This document shows, one piece after another, positions 51,493 through 58,592 of a stretch of DNA of 64,000 nucleotides. Both the position numbers and the translations under genes were made by a program. Each line of letters begins with the position of its first letter. Position 1 is the stretch's first letter. A model generated the notes under the pieces. It saw only the letters and a list, made by a program, of their open reading frames with translations. It was not told the origin of the DNA and searched no databases. The stretch comes from Bacteroides gallinarum DSM 18171 = JCM 13658 (lineage in GTDB: Bacteria; Bacteroidota; Bacteroidia; Bacteroidales; Bacteroidaceae), in the NCBI RefSeq assembly GCF_000374365.1, contig NZ_KB894115.1, positions 248,001 to 312,000 on the forward strand, given 5' to 3'.

Positions 51493-52139
51493 AAATCCCG
51501 GCCGACATACATACGCACCGTTCACCGCACACACCCGGAGAGGCTATCGTAAACTGCTATCCCGCTACCTTTGCCCCGGTAGCAGGCGGGTGGTACTCGG
51601 TGGGCATACATCCCTGGCACATCCCGGATGCTGCCGTTACTCCGGCCGTCCAGTACGAAATGGAGGAACTGGTTCCACTGGCGGAACATCCGCAGGTACT
51701 TGCCGTAGGAGAGGCAGGCCTTGATAAACTTGCCGGCGCCCCGGCGGCTGTGCAGGCGGAAGTCTTTGAATTTCAGGCACGGCTGTCCATGCAGCTCGGC
51801 AAACCTTTAATTATCCATTTGGTAAAAGCTGTGGACGAGTTGCTGAGGTTCAAACGGCAGATGCGCCCCGATAATCCCTGGATTATCCACGGTTTCCGCG
51901 GAAAGGCGGCTTTGGCGGAAGAATATCTGCGGCACGGGTTTTACCTCTCCTTCGGAGAGAAGTACCGGGAAGAAGCGCTCCGTGCCGTCCCTTCGTGCCA
52001 CTTGTTCCTGGAGACGGACGAGAGCGGAGTGCCGGTTGAGGAATTGTACAGGCGGGCGGCCGAAATCCGCGGAGCATCCTTGACGGAGTTTACGGCTGCG
52101 ATGCAAGAAAATATCAACAAAGTCTTTTTTTGCCGATAA
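51489..52139 (+). CDS. TatD-family metal-dependent hydrolase
   Basis: A 216-residue TIM-barrel hydrolase. Metal ligands are all visible: D-I-H-T-H at the start, G-E-A-G-L-D near 78, I-I-H-L-V-K near 109, W-I-I-H-G-F near 130, and L-E-T-D-E-S near 180. TatD proteins act as 3'-5' deoxyribonucleases or related hydrolases. It is shorter than E. coli TatD (about 260), with a compact middle. The ATG at 51489 overlaps the yidD stop. tyrS follows after 78 bases. Confidence 0.85.
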   Translation: MKIPADIHTHRSPHTPGEAIVNCYPATFAPVAGGWYSVGIHPWHIPDAAVTPAVQYEMEELVPLAEHPQVLAVGEAGLDKLAGAPAAVQAEVFEFQARLSMQLGKPLIIHLVKAVDELLRFKRQMRPDNPWIIHGFRGKAALAEEYLRHGFYLSFGEKYREEALRAVPSCHLFLETDESGVPVEELYRRAAEIRGASLTEFTAAMQENINKVFFCR

Positions 52140-52217
52140 GAGTTGCTTGTTAATATAAAGAGTCGTACTTTTGCTCCGGACAAAGTATAAATCAAATAAT
52201 TAATAGTTAATCATTCG

Positions 52218-53510
52218 ATGAATTTTGTAGAAGAATTAAGATGGCGTGGCATGCTCCACGATATGATGCCGGGTACGGAAGAACTGCTGGCAAAAGAACA
52301 AGTGACTGCATACATCGGTTTCGACCCTACGGCAGACTCCCTGCACATAGGACACCTTTGCAGTGTGATGATATTGCGTCACTTCCAACGTTGCGGCCAT
52401 AAGCCGTTGGCGCTGATAGGCGGTGCTACGGGTATGATTGGCGACCCTTCCGGCAAGTCGGCAGAACGTAATCTGCTTACTGAAGAAACCTTGCAGCGCA
52501 ACATGGCGGGCATGAAGAAACAGTTGAGCAAGTTCCTGGATTTTGACTCGGACGCTCCCAACCGTGCAGAGCTGGTGAACAACTACGATTGGATGAAAGA
52601 TTTTACTTTTCTCGATTTTGCCCGCGAAGTAGGCAAGCACATCACCGTAAATTATATGATGGCTAAGGACTCTGTCAAGAAGCGTCTGAACGGCGAAGCC
52701 CGCGACGGTCTTTCCTTTACGGAGTTCACTTACCAGTTGCTGCAGGGCTACGACTTCCTGCACCTGTACGAAACCAAAGGCTGCAAGCTGCAAATGGGCG
52801 GTTCAGACCAGTGGGGCAACATTACTACGGGAGCCGAACTGATTCGCCGCACCAACGGAGGTGAGGTATTCGCCCTGACGAGTCCTCTGATAACGAAGGC
52901 CGACGGCGGCAAATTCGGTAAGACGGAGTCCGGTAACATTTGGCTCGACCCCCGTTATACATCTCCCTATAAGTTCTACCAGTTCTGGCTGAACGTAAGC
53001 GATGCCGATGCAGCCCGCTACATCAAGATATTCACTTCCTTGTCTAAAGAAGAAATCGAGGCTTTGACGGCGGAACACGAGGCGGCTCCGCACTTGCGCG
53101 CCCTTCAGAAGCGCCTGGCTAAGGAAGTTACCGTTATGGTACACTCCGAGGAAGATTACAATGCGGCGGTTGATGCCTCCAATATCCTTTTTGGCAATGC
53201 CACTTCCGAGGCGTTGAAGAAGCTGGACGAGGACACCTTGTTGGCGGTGTTCGAAGGCGTTCCCCAGTTCGAAGTATCCCGTGACGCTTTGGTTGCCGGT
53301 GTAAAGGCGGTCGATTTGTTCGTAGACAATGCACCCGTATTTGCATCCAAAGGCGAGATGCGCAAGCTGGTGCAGGGCGGCGGCGTTTCTTTGAATAAGG
53401 AGAAGCTGACGGCTTTCGACCAGGTGGTTACCGTGGCCGATTTGCTGGACGGCAAGTATCTGCTGGTACAGCGCGGCAAGAAGAATTATTACTTGGTTAT
53501 TGCGAAATAA
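52218..53510 (+). CDS. tyrS: Tyrosyl-tRNA synthetase
   Basis: A 430-residue class I synthetase that charges tRNA-Tyr. The ATP motif H-I-G-H follows F-D-P-T-A-D-S-L near residue 42; K-F-G-K-T near 235 is the KMSKS counterpart; G-G-S-D-Q-W-G-N-I near 195 binds the substrate. A C-terminal S4 RNA-binding domain ([13 protein letters not shown]) is complete. The hairpin 53531-53558 ends the transcript region and tRNA-Gln follows. Confidence 0.97.
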   Translation: MNFVEELRWRGMLHDMMPGTEELLAKEQVTAYIGFDPTADSLHIGHLCSVMILRHFQRCGHKPLALIGGATGMIGDPSGKSAERNLLTEETLQRNMAGMKKQLSKFLDFDSDAPNRAELVNNYDWMKDFTFLDFAREVGKHITVNYMMAKDSVKKRLNGEARDGLSFTEFTYQLLQGYDFLHLYETKGCKLQMGGSDQWGNITTGAELIRRTNGGEVFALTSPLITKADGGKFGKTESGNIWLDPRYTSPYKFYQFWLNVSDADAARYIKIFTSLSKEEIEALTAEHEAAPHLRALQKRLAKEVTVMVHSEEDYNAAVDASNILFGNATSEALKKLDEDTLLAVFEGVPQFEVSRDALVAGVKAVDLFVDNAPVFASKGEMRKLVQGGGVSLNKEKLTAFDQVVTVADLLDGKYLLVQRGKKNYYLVIAK

Positions 53511-53530
53511 CACCGAGGATATGAAAAATA

Positions 53531-53558
53531 GTCCCGAAATATTTGCATATTTCGGGAC
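53531..53558 (+). terminator. Perfect 12-bp hairpin after tyrS
   Basis: GTCCCGAAATAT (53531-53542) and its exact complement (53547-53558) with a 4-base loop TTGC. No T-run follows, but position just after tyrS fits a terminator. The hairpin top overlaps the -33 box of the tRNA promoter. Confidence 0.65.
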
Positions 53559-53573
53559 ATACCTCTATCTTTG
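53542..53573 (+). promoter_or_regulatory. tRNA-Gln promoter
   Basis: TTTG (53542-53545) and TATCTTTG (53566-53573) are separated by 20 bases, a full match to the Bacteroides consensus, 31 bases before the tRNA. Confidence 0.8.
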
Positions 53574-53603
53574 CACCGCTTTTTAACAGAAAGCGTATAA
53601 GTT

Positions 53604-53674
53604 TGGACTATGGTGTAATGGTAGCACAACAGGTTTTGGTTCTGTTTGTCCAAGTTCGAATCTTGGTAGTCCAA
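53604..53674 (+). tRNA. tRNA-Gln (anticodon UUG)
   Basis: Acceptor arms TGGACTA (53604-53610) and TAGTCCA (53667-53673) pair fully. The anticodon loop TTTTGGT reads TTG, and the T-arm is CCAAG-TTCGAAT-CTTGG. CCA is not encoded. Reads CAA, and CAG by wobble. Confidence 0.95.
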
Positions 53675-53758
53675 CCGATTGGTTGAGAATAGCCTCGGAA
53701 ATAATATTTCCGGGGCTTTCTCATTTTAGGACAGAGGGTTAGCCGGTTTCTCGATTTC

Positions 53759-53864
53759 GGGTCAACGTAAAAATCTGAGGGATTCATAGATTAAGCATAA
53801 ATATTTGTTAGTCTGAATAGAAAGAAAGCCCTGTCCTTTACTCCTCTGAACTGTGTTCTAAATT
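53759..53864 (-). pseudogene. IS remnant, copy A
   Basis: Starts GGGTCAACGTAAAA and holds, on the minus strand, the last 22 codons of a transposase (R-T-Q-F-R-G-V-K-D-R-A-F-F-L-F-R-L ... I-Y-A, stop at 53791-53793). The same sequence recurs in copy C. Most of the element is lost. Confidence 0.7.
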
Positions 53865-53865
53865 C

Positions 53866-53909
53866 GGGTCAACGTGAAAGCCTGAGGGATTTATAGATTG
53901 AGCATAAAT
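53866..53909. pseudogene. IS remnant, copy B (end only)
   Basis: GGGTCAACGTGAAA to AGCATAAAT, about 44 bases matching the outer end of copies A and C. No transposase codons remain. Confidence 0.6.
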
Positions 53910-53913
53910 TGGT

Positions 53914-54096
53914 GTCAACGTAAAACCCTGAGAGATTTATTGATTAAGCATAAATTTTTGTTAGCCTGAATAGAAAGAAAGCTCTGTCCTTTATTCCCCT
54001 GAACAGAGTTCTGAACTCCTTGATTTTGGCATTGAATGATTCCGAAGCTGCATTGGTGGAACGCCTCTGCCTGAAGCATCCCGGTCGTTGTTTTTG
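53914..54096 (-). pseudogene. IS remnant, copy C with 50-codon transposase 3' end
   Basis: A minus-strand frame from 54096 to the stop at 53944-53946 encodes the C-terminal 50 residues of a DDE transposase (N-A-A-S-E-S-F-N-A-K-I-K-E-F-R, then F-F-L-F-R-L-T-K-I-Y-A), a pattern I know from ISL3/ISAon1-like elements. A stop codon (54097-54099) lies directly upstream, so the gene is dead. Confidence 0.75.
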
Positions 54097-54186
54097 TCAT
54101 GATTTATCAATGCTCGGGTAGACTGATTCAACTGGATGACTATCACTTGTTTATACTTAGCCTATTTCAGTATGGGAGTGAATGGG

Positions 54187-54246
54187 GTTCAGTCGTATAG
54201 TGAACCTATCTCAGTATACGACTGAACTCTATTCATTATACGATTG
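54187..54246. repeat. 13-bp inverted repeat with a third related copy
   Basis: GTTCAGTCGTATA (54187-54199) has an exact complement at 54215-54227. A third, diverged complement (TATACGATTGA) lies at 54238-54248. They lie about 200 bases upstream of the kduI promoter element. Possible operator or remnant of a mobile element end. Confidence 0.6.
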
Positions 54247-54445
54247 AGCCGCAACGGTAGTTATTTGTAAATAATCCTGTATTTTTCGGGAAAAGGCCGG
54301 TACAATTCCCGCTTCTTACGTGAACATTCCGGCGGTGAGCGAACTTTCGCTTATTTTATTTGTCTTTCTATTATTTTTTTCTTTCTTTGTACAATATTGA
54401 TAGATAATTAGGACAAAAACGCAATGTTTTGCCGTTTTCTTTTGC

Positions 54446-54453
54446 TACATTTG
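54446..54453 (+). promoter_or_regulatory. kduI -7 element (TACATTTG)
   Basis: TACATTTG matches TAnnTTTG, 65 bases before the kduI start; no TTTG at the usual -33 distance. Control by a uronate-responsive regulator is likely but no gene for one is in the window. Confidence 0.6.
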
Positions 54454-54517
54454 CAATTGTGTACGCAAACGACGTACTCCCTGGTTATTGACGTGATAAT
54501 TTAAAATGAGAAAAACC

Positions 54518-55360
54518 ATGAAAACGAACTACGAAATTCGTTATGCCGCACATCCGGAAGATGCAAAAAGTTATGATACGAAAAGAATCCGTCGCGATTT
54601 CCTTATAGAGAAAGTATTTTCCCCGAATGAAGTGAACATGGTATATTCCATGTACGACCGCATGATAGTAGGTGGTGCTATGCCGGTGGGCGAGGTGTTG
54701 CCGCTGGAAGCTATCGACCCCTTGAAGGCTCCTTATTTCCTTACCCGCCGCGAAATGGGTATTTTCAATGTAGGCGGCGCGGGGGTGGTAAGAGCCGGCG
54801 ATGCCGTATTCGAAATGGATTATAAGGAGGCTCTCTACCTGGGCTCGGGCGACCGGGAGGTTACTTTCGAGAGCAAGGATGCCGCCCGCCCTGCCAAGTT
54901 CTACTTTAATTCCGTAACGGCTCACCGCAACTATCCCGACAAGAAGGTTACGAAGAAAGATGCGGTAGTGGCCGAAATGGGCTCTTTGGAAGGTTCTAAC
55001 CAGCGCAATATCAATAAGATGCTGGTAAACCAAGTGTTGCCTACTTGCCAGTTGCAAATGGGTATGACCGAGCTGGCTCCGGGCAGCGTGTGGAATACGA
55101 TGCCGGCACACGTGCACAGCCGCCGCATGGAAGCTTATTTCTATTTTGAGATTCCGGAAACTCATGCTGTCTGTCATTTTATGGGCGAGGTGGACGAAAC
55201 CCGCCACCTCTGGATGAAAGGCGACCAGGCAGTCCTCTCTCCCGAGTGGTCTATCCATTCGGCCGCCGCTACCCACAATTATACCTTTATATGGGGTATG
55301 GGCGGCGAGAACCTGGATTACGGCGACCAGGATTTCTCTTTGATTACCGATTTGAAGTAA
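54518..55360 (+). CDS. kduI: 5-dehydro-4-deoxy-D-glucuronate isomerase
   Basis: A 280-residue cupin-type isomerase that turns 5-keto-4-deoxyuronate, made from pectin or glycosaminoglycan fragments, into 2,5-diketo-3-deoxygluconate. Metal ligands are seen in H-V-H-S-R-R-M-E (near 192-199) and in the late I-H-S-A-A-A-T-H (near 240). R-R-E-M-G-I-F-N-V-G-G and M-G-G-E-N-L-D-Y are family marks. ATG at 54518 preferred; 54506 adds four residues. Followed 31 bases later by kduD. Confidence 0.96.
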   Translation: MKTNYEIRYAAHPEDAKSYDTKRIRRDFLIEKVFSPNEVNMVYSMYDRMIVGGAMPVGEVLPLEAIDPLKAPYFLTRREMGIFNVGGAGVVRAGDAVFEMDYKEALYLGSGDREVTFESKDAARPAKFYFNSVTAHRNYPDKKVTKKDAVVAEMGSLEGSNQRNINKMLVNQVLPTCQLQMGMTELAPGSVWNTMPAHVHSRRMEAYFYFEIPETHAVCHFMGEVDETRHLWMKGDQAVLSPEWSIHSAAATHNYTFIWGMGGENLDYGDQDFSLITDLK

Positions 55361-55391
55361 CACTATTTTTCAACCTAAATAAATAAACATC

Positions 55392-56195
55392 ATGAATCAG
55401 TATTTGAATTTTTCTTTGGAAGGTAAAGTAGCCCTCGTTACAGGTGCTTCTTACGGTATCGGTTTTGCTATCGCTTCGGCTTTTGCAGAACAAGGCGCAA
55501 AAATCTGTTTTAACGATATCAACCAGGAACTGGTGGATAAAGGTATGGCTGCATATGCTGCAAAGGGTATCGAGGCACACGGCTATGTATGCGACGTAAC
55601 AGACGAACCCGCTGTTCAGGCTATGGTAGCAACGATTGCAAAGGAAGTGGGCACTATCGATATCTTGGTTAACAATGCGGGTATCATCCGCCGTATCCCC
55701 ATGCACGAAATGGAAGCTGCCGATTTCCGCAAGGTTATCGACATCGACCTGAATGCTCCGTTCATCGTTTCTAAGGCTGTTCTGCCTGCAATGATGAAGA
55801 AAGGCCATGGCAAAATCATCAACATCTGTTCTATGATGTCCGAGTTGGGTCGTGAGACTGTATCTGCCTATGCTGCCGCTAAGGGTGGTTTGAAGATGTT
55901 GACCCGTAACATCTGCTCCGAATACGGTGAATACAACATCCAGTGTAATGGTATCGGCCCGGGTTATATCGCTACTCCGCAGACTGCTCCGTTGCGTGAA
56001 AAACAAGCTGACGGTAGCCGTCACCCGTTCGATTCATTCATTTGCGCCAAGACTCCGGCGGGCCGTTGGTTAGACCCGGAAGAGCTTACAGGTCCTGCTG
56101 TGTTCCTGGCATCCGAGGCTTCTAACGCAGTGAACGGACACATCCTGTACGTTGACGGCGGTATCTTGGCTTATATCGGAAAACAGCCTAAATAA
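55392..56195 (+). CDS. kduD: 2-dehydro-3-deoxy-D-gluconate 5-dehydrogenase
   Basis: A 267-residue short-chain dehydrogenase that reduces 2,5-diketo-3-deoxygluconate to 2-keto-3-deoxygluconate with NAD(P)H. Cofactor motif T-G-A-S-Y-G-I-G near residue 18, N-N-A-G near 94, catalytic Ser and Y-A-A-A-K near 157. Directly downstream of kduI, with its terminator at 56214-56260. Its product would go to a KDG kinase, which is not encoded in the window. Confidence 0.95.
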   Translation: MNQYLNFSLEGKVALVTGASYGIGFAIASAFAEQGAKICFNDINQELVDKGMAAYAAKGIEAHGYVCDVTDEPAVQAMVATIAKEVGTIDILVNNAGIIRRIPMHEMEAADFRKVIDIDLNAPFIVSKAVLPAMMKKGHGKIINICSMMSELGRETVSAYAAAKGGLKMLTRNICSEYGEYNIQCNGIGPGYIATPQTAPLREKQADGSRHPFDSFICAKTPAGRWLDPEELTGPAVFLASEASNAVNGHILYVDGGILAYIGKQPK

Positions 56196-56213
56196 TAAGC
56201 TGATAAGGTGGTA

Positions 56214-56260
56214 AAGGCGGTAGGTGATAGAAGGATATTACTTTACCGCCTTATTTTTTA
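56214..56260 (+). terminator. kduI-kduD terminator
   Basis: AAGGCGGTA (56214-56222) pairs with TACCGCCTT (56244-56252), followed by ATTTTTT. Confidence 0.8.
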
Positions 56261-56338
56261 TCAGGCTGCTTATCACTTCATCGCATTACCACCCTATCGC
56301 ATTATCGCTTTATCATATTACCCCATTATTTATTCAAT

Positions 56339-57571
56339 ATGAAGAAACTTCTTTTATTATGTATGACGGCTTTGTTTTGCTTCGCTTGTAATGACAGCAA
56401 GACGGTAACCGTTACGGTAACCAATCCGTTGGCCATAGAGCGCTCCGATGAAATGGTGGAGGTGTCTATGGAGACTATTACAAACCGCTTGGGTTTGGCA
56501 GACACGGCACAGATTGTGGTATTGGATGCTGACGGGCAGCAGTTGCCTTACCAGATTACGTACGACGGCAAGGTTATATTCCCGGCTACGGTAGCTGCCA
56601 ATAGCTCTGTTACGTATACCATACAGGCCGGTACACCCGGAGCTTTCGATGTGAAGGCTTGCGGTAGGTGCTATCCCGAACGTATGGATGATATGGCTTG
56701 GGAAAATGATTTGGTGGCTTTCCGTGCTTACGGTCCTGCTTTGCAGGCTAAAGGGGAGCGTGGCTTCGGTTATGACTTGTTTACGAAGCGCGATACTTCC
56801 GAGCCGATACTGGAAGCGATGTATGCCAAAGAGCTGAACAAGGAAACTCTGGCTAAGATTGCCGAATTGAAAAAGACCGACCCGAAGGCTGCTGCCGAGC
56901 TAAGCCGTGAGCGTTCTTATCACGTCGACCACGGTCACGGTATGGACTGCTATGCAGTAGGCCCTACACTGGGAGCCGGTGTAGCCGCATTAATGGTGAA
57001 TGACAGTATTATCTATCCGTGGTGCTATAAGAACCAGGAGATTCTGGATAACGGCCCGCTACGCTTCACTGTAAGGCTGGAGTTCAACCCTCTGACTGTA
57101 AAGGGCGATTCGACCGTCGTAGAGACACGCCTCGTTACATTGGATGCCGGCTCGCACTTGAACAGGACTGCCGTATCGTACAGTAACCTGAAAGAGACAT
57201 TGCCTATTGTTACGGGTATCGTGCTGCATGAGCCGGATGGTGCTGTCGTTGCCGATGCCGCCAATGGATATATCACTTATGTAGACCCCACTACCGGTCC
57301 TGATAACGGTAAAATCTTTATGGGAGCTGCCGTTCCTACAGTTGTCAAGAAGGCGAAAACCGTACTTTTCTCTGCACAGGAGAAGAAGGAGCGTAATAAT
57401 GCCGACGGTCATGTGCTTGCTGTCAGCGATTACGAGCCGGGTTCGGAGTATGTGTATTATTGGGGATTTGCCTGGGATAGAGCCGATATCAAGACTGCCG
57501 ATGAATGGAACCGGTATATGGCGGATTTCGCCCGAAAAGTACGTAATCCGTTAACGGTGGAAATAAACTAA
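56339..57571 (+). CDS. DUF4861 family lipoprotein
   Basis: A 410-residue exported lipoprotein (lipobox C-F-A-C, Cys17). The DUF4861 domain covers nearly all of it; R-S-Y-H-V-D-H-G-H-G-M-D-C-Y near 200 is a conserved His/Asp patch, and W-A-F-D-R-x-D-like residues (W-A-W-D-R-A-D) near 385. DUF4861 genes recur in Bacteroides loci for pectin and glycosaminoglycan breakdown, where its placement after kduI-kduD fits. Enzyme activity not known. It is followed by a hairpin. Confidence 0.85.
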   Translation: MKKLLLLCMTALFCFACNDSKTVTVTVTNPLAIERSDEMVEVSMETITNRLGLADTAQIVVLDADGQQLPYQITYDGKVIFPATVAANSSVTYTIQAGTPGAFDVKACGRCYPERMDDMAWENDLVAFRAYGPALQAKGERGFGYDLFTKRDTSEPILEAMYAKELNKETLAKIAELKKTDPKAAAELSRERSYHVDHGHGMDCYAVGPTLGAGVAALMVNDSIIYPWCYKNQEILDNGPLRFTVRLEFNPLTVKGDSTVVETRLVTLDAGSHLNRTAVSYSNLKETLPIVTGIVLHEPDGAVVADAANGYITYVDPTTGPDNGKIFMGAAVPTVVKKAKTVLFSAQEKKERNNADGHVLAVSDYEPGSEYVYYWGFAWDRADIKTADEWNRYMADFARKVRNPLTVEIN

Positions 57572-57612
57572 AGATTTGAGAACCGGGAATTGAAAAACCG
57601 GGAGCTATGGAT

Positions 57613-57668
57613 TAAAGGCCGGAAGTCAGGCTGTGCGGTTATAACGCATGGCGGACTTCCGGCCTTTA
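57613..57668. terminator. Perfect 15-bp inverted repeat (possible bidirectional terminator)
   Basis: TAAAGGCCGGAAGTC (57613-57627) and its exact complement (57654-57668) with a 26-base loop. Lies between convergent genes. Only a short T-run follows. Confidence 0.6.
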
Positions 57669-57674
57669 ACTTTG

Positions 57675-57855
57675 GGTTTCCGGTTCTTGACTCCGGTTTC
57701 TGACTTCATTTCCGGTTCTTGGTTCTTGATTTCAGCTTCCAACTCTCGCTTCCGACTCCTGGTTCTTGACTCCGGCTTCCGACTCCGTTTCCGGTTCTTA
57801 GTCCCCGTTTTCGCTTCCCGGCTCCCAGCTTCCCAGTTCTTGTTTCCGGCTTCCG
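57675..57855. repeat. Pyrimidine-rich imperfect repeats
   Basis: About 180 bases of tandem variants of TTCCGGTTCTTGACTCCGG and CTTCCGACTCC. No gene is called here; frames crossing it are low-complexity. Position between two convergent genes suggests an expanding repeat tract with no coding role. Confidence 0.55.
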
Positions 57856-57859
57856 GCTT

Positions 57860-58474
57860 TTACAACAGTTTAAATTCGTATCCTTCTTCTTTAAGGAACT
57901 CTATCGCCCGCGGTAACGCATATTGCAGGTTACCGTTGTTCCAGGATTTTAAGGAGTCGTGGAAGGTGATGATAGAACCGTTGCGCGCATATTTCATTAC
58001 GTTGGCAAGCACCTGCGGGCCGCGGAGCTTCTTACTGTAATCGCGTGTCACCAAGTCCCACATTATTATCTTATAGCGGCGTTTCAGTATCATATACTGT
58101 GTCCACCCCATATGTCCGTGCGGAGGACGGAATAAGTCCGTTTTCATCACCTCGTTTGCTTTCTCGGCATTTGCCAGATAATCCTTGAAATTGTACTCGA
58201 ATCCCCTGAGGTGGTTGTAGGTATGATTGCCGATACGGTGTCCCCGTTCTACAACCATACGGAATTCGCCGGGATGCTTGCGGATATTATCGCCTACCAT
58301 GAAGAAGGTGGCTTTTATGTCGTATTTGTCGAGCAAGTCGAGAACCCACGGGGTTACTTCGGGAATAGGGCCGTCATCGAAAGTCAGGTAAACGGCTCTC
58401 TCGTTCGGGTTCATCCGCCAAATGGCGCTGGGATATAACTTACGAACAAACTCGGGAGGCTGTTCTATAAACAC
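57860..58474 (-). CDS. Polysaccharide deacetylase (NodB domain)
   Basis: A 204-residue CE4-family hydrolase that removes N- or O-acetyl groups from sugar polymers. Motifs: T-F-D-D-G-P near residue 30 (catalytic Asp and metal Asp), H-T-Y-N-H near 82 (metal His pair), R-P-P-H-G near 116 and a final H-D-S-L-K. No signal peptide is visible, so it may be cytosolic or exported by other means. It lies downstream of the DUF2723 gene on the same strand, with a long hairpin between them. Confidence 0.9.
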   Translation of the reverse strand: MFIEQPPEFVRKLYPSAIWRMNPNERAVYLTFDDGPIPEVTPWVLDLLDKYDIKATFFMVGDNIRKHPGEFRMVVERGHRIGNHTYNHLRGFEYNFKDYLANAEKANEVMKTDLFRPPHGHMGWTQYMILKRRYKIIMWDLVTRDYSKKLRGPQVLANVMKYARNGSIITFHDSLKSWNNGNLQYALPRAIEFLKEEGYEFKLL

Positions 58475-58505
58475 GGGTGTCAGCGGTTAATGATTAGTTA
58501 ACGGC

Positions 58506-58580
58506 GATTGGCGGTCGGCAGCTTGCCCGTATAACCCTGCGCGCCGGGGCAACGCGAAAGATACGGGCAAACCGCCAATC
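58506..58580. repeat. Nested 20-bp inverted repeat
   Basis: GATTGGCGGT (58506-58515) pairs with ACCGCCAATC (58571-58580), and TTGCCCGTAT (58523-58532) with ATACGGGCAA (58561-58570). Outer arms TTAACG and TAACGA extend it imperfectly. It lies between the DUF2723 and deacetylase genes. Confidence 0.65.
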
Positions 58581-58592
58581 ATCAATCGTTAA

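Noticed and set aside
53915..54100. 61-codon minus-strand frame over the IS remnant
   Set aside because: It is in a different frame from the transposase fragment, which has a family-like sequence; the remnant call explains the region better.
57648..58040. 130-codon + strand frame
   Set aside because: Made mostly of the pyrimidine-rich repeats and overlaps the deacetylase gene on the other strand.
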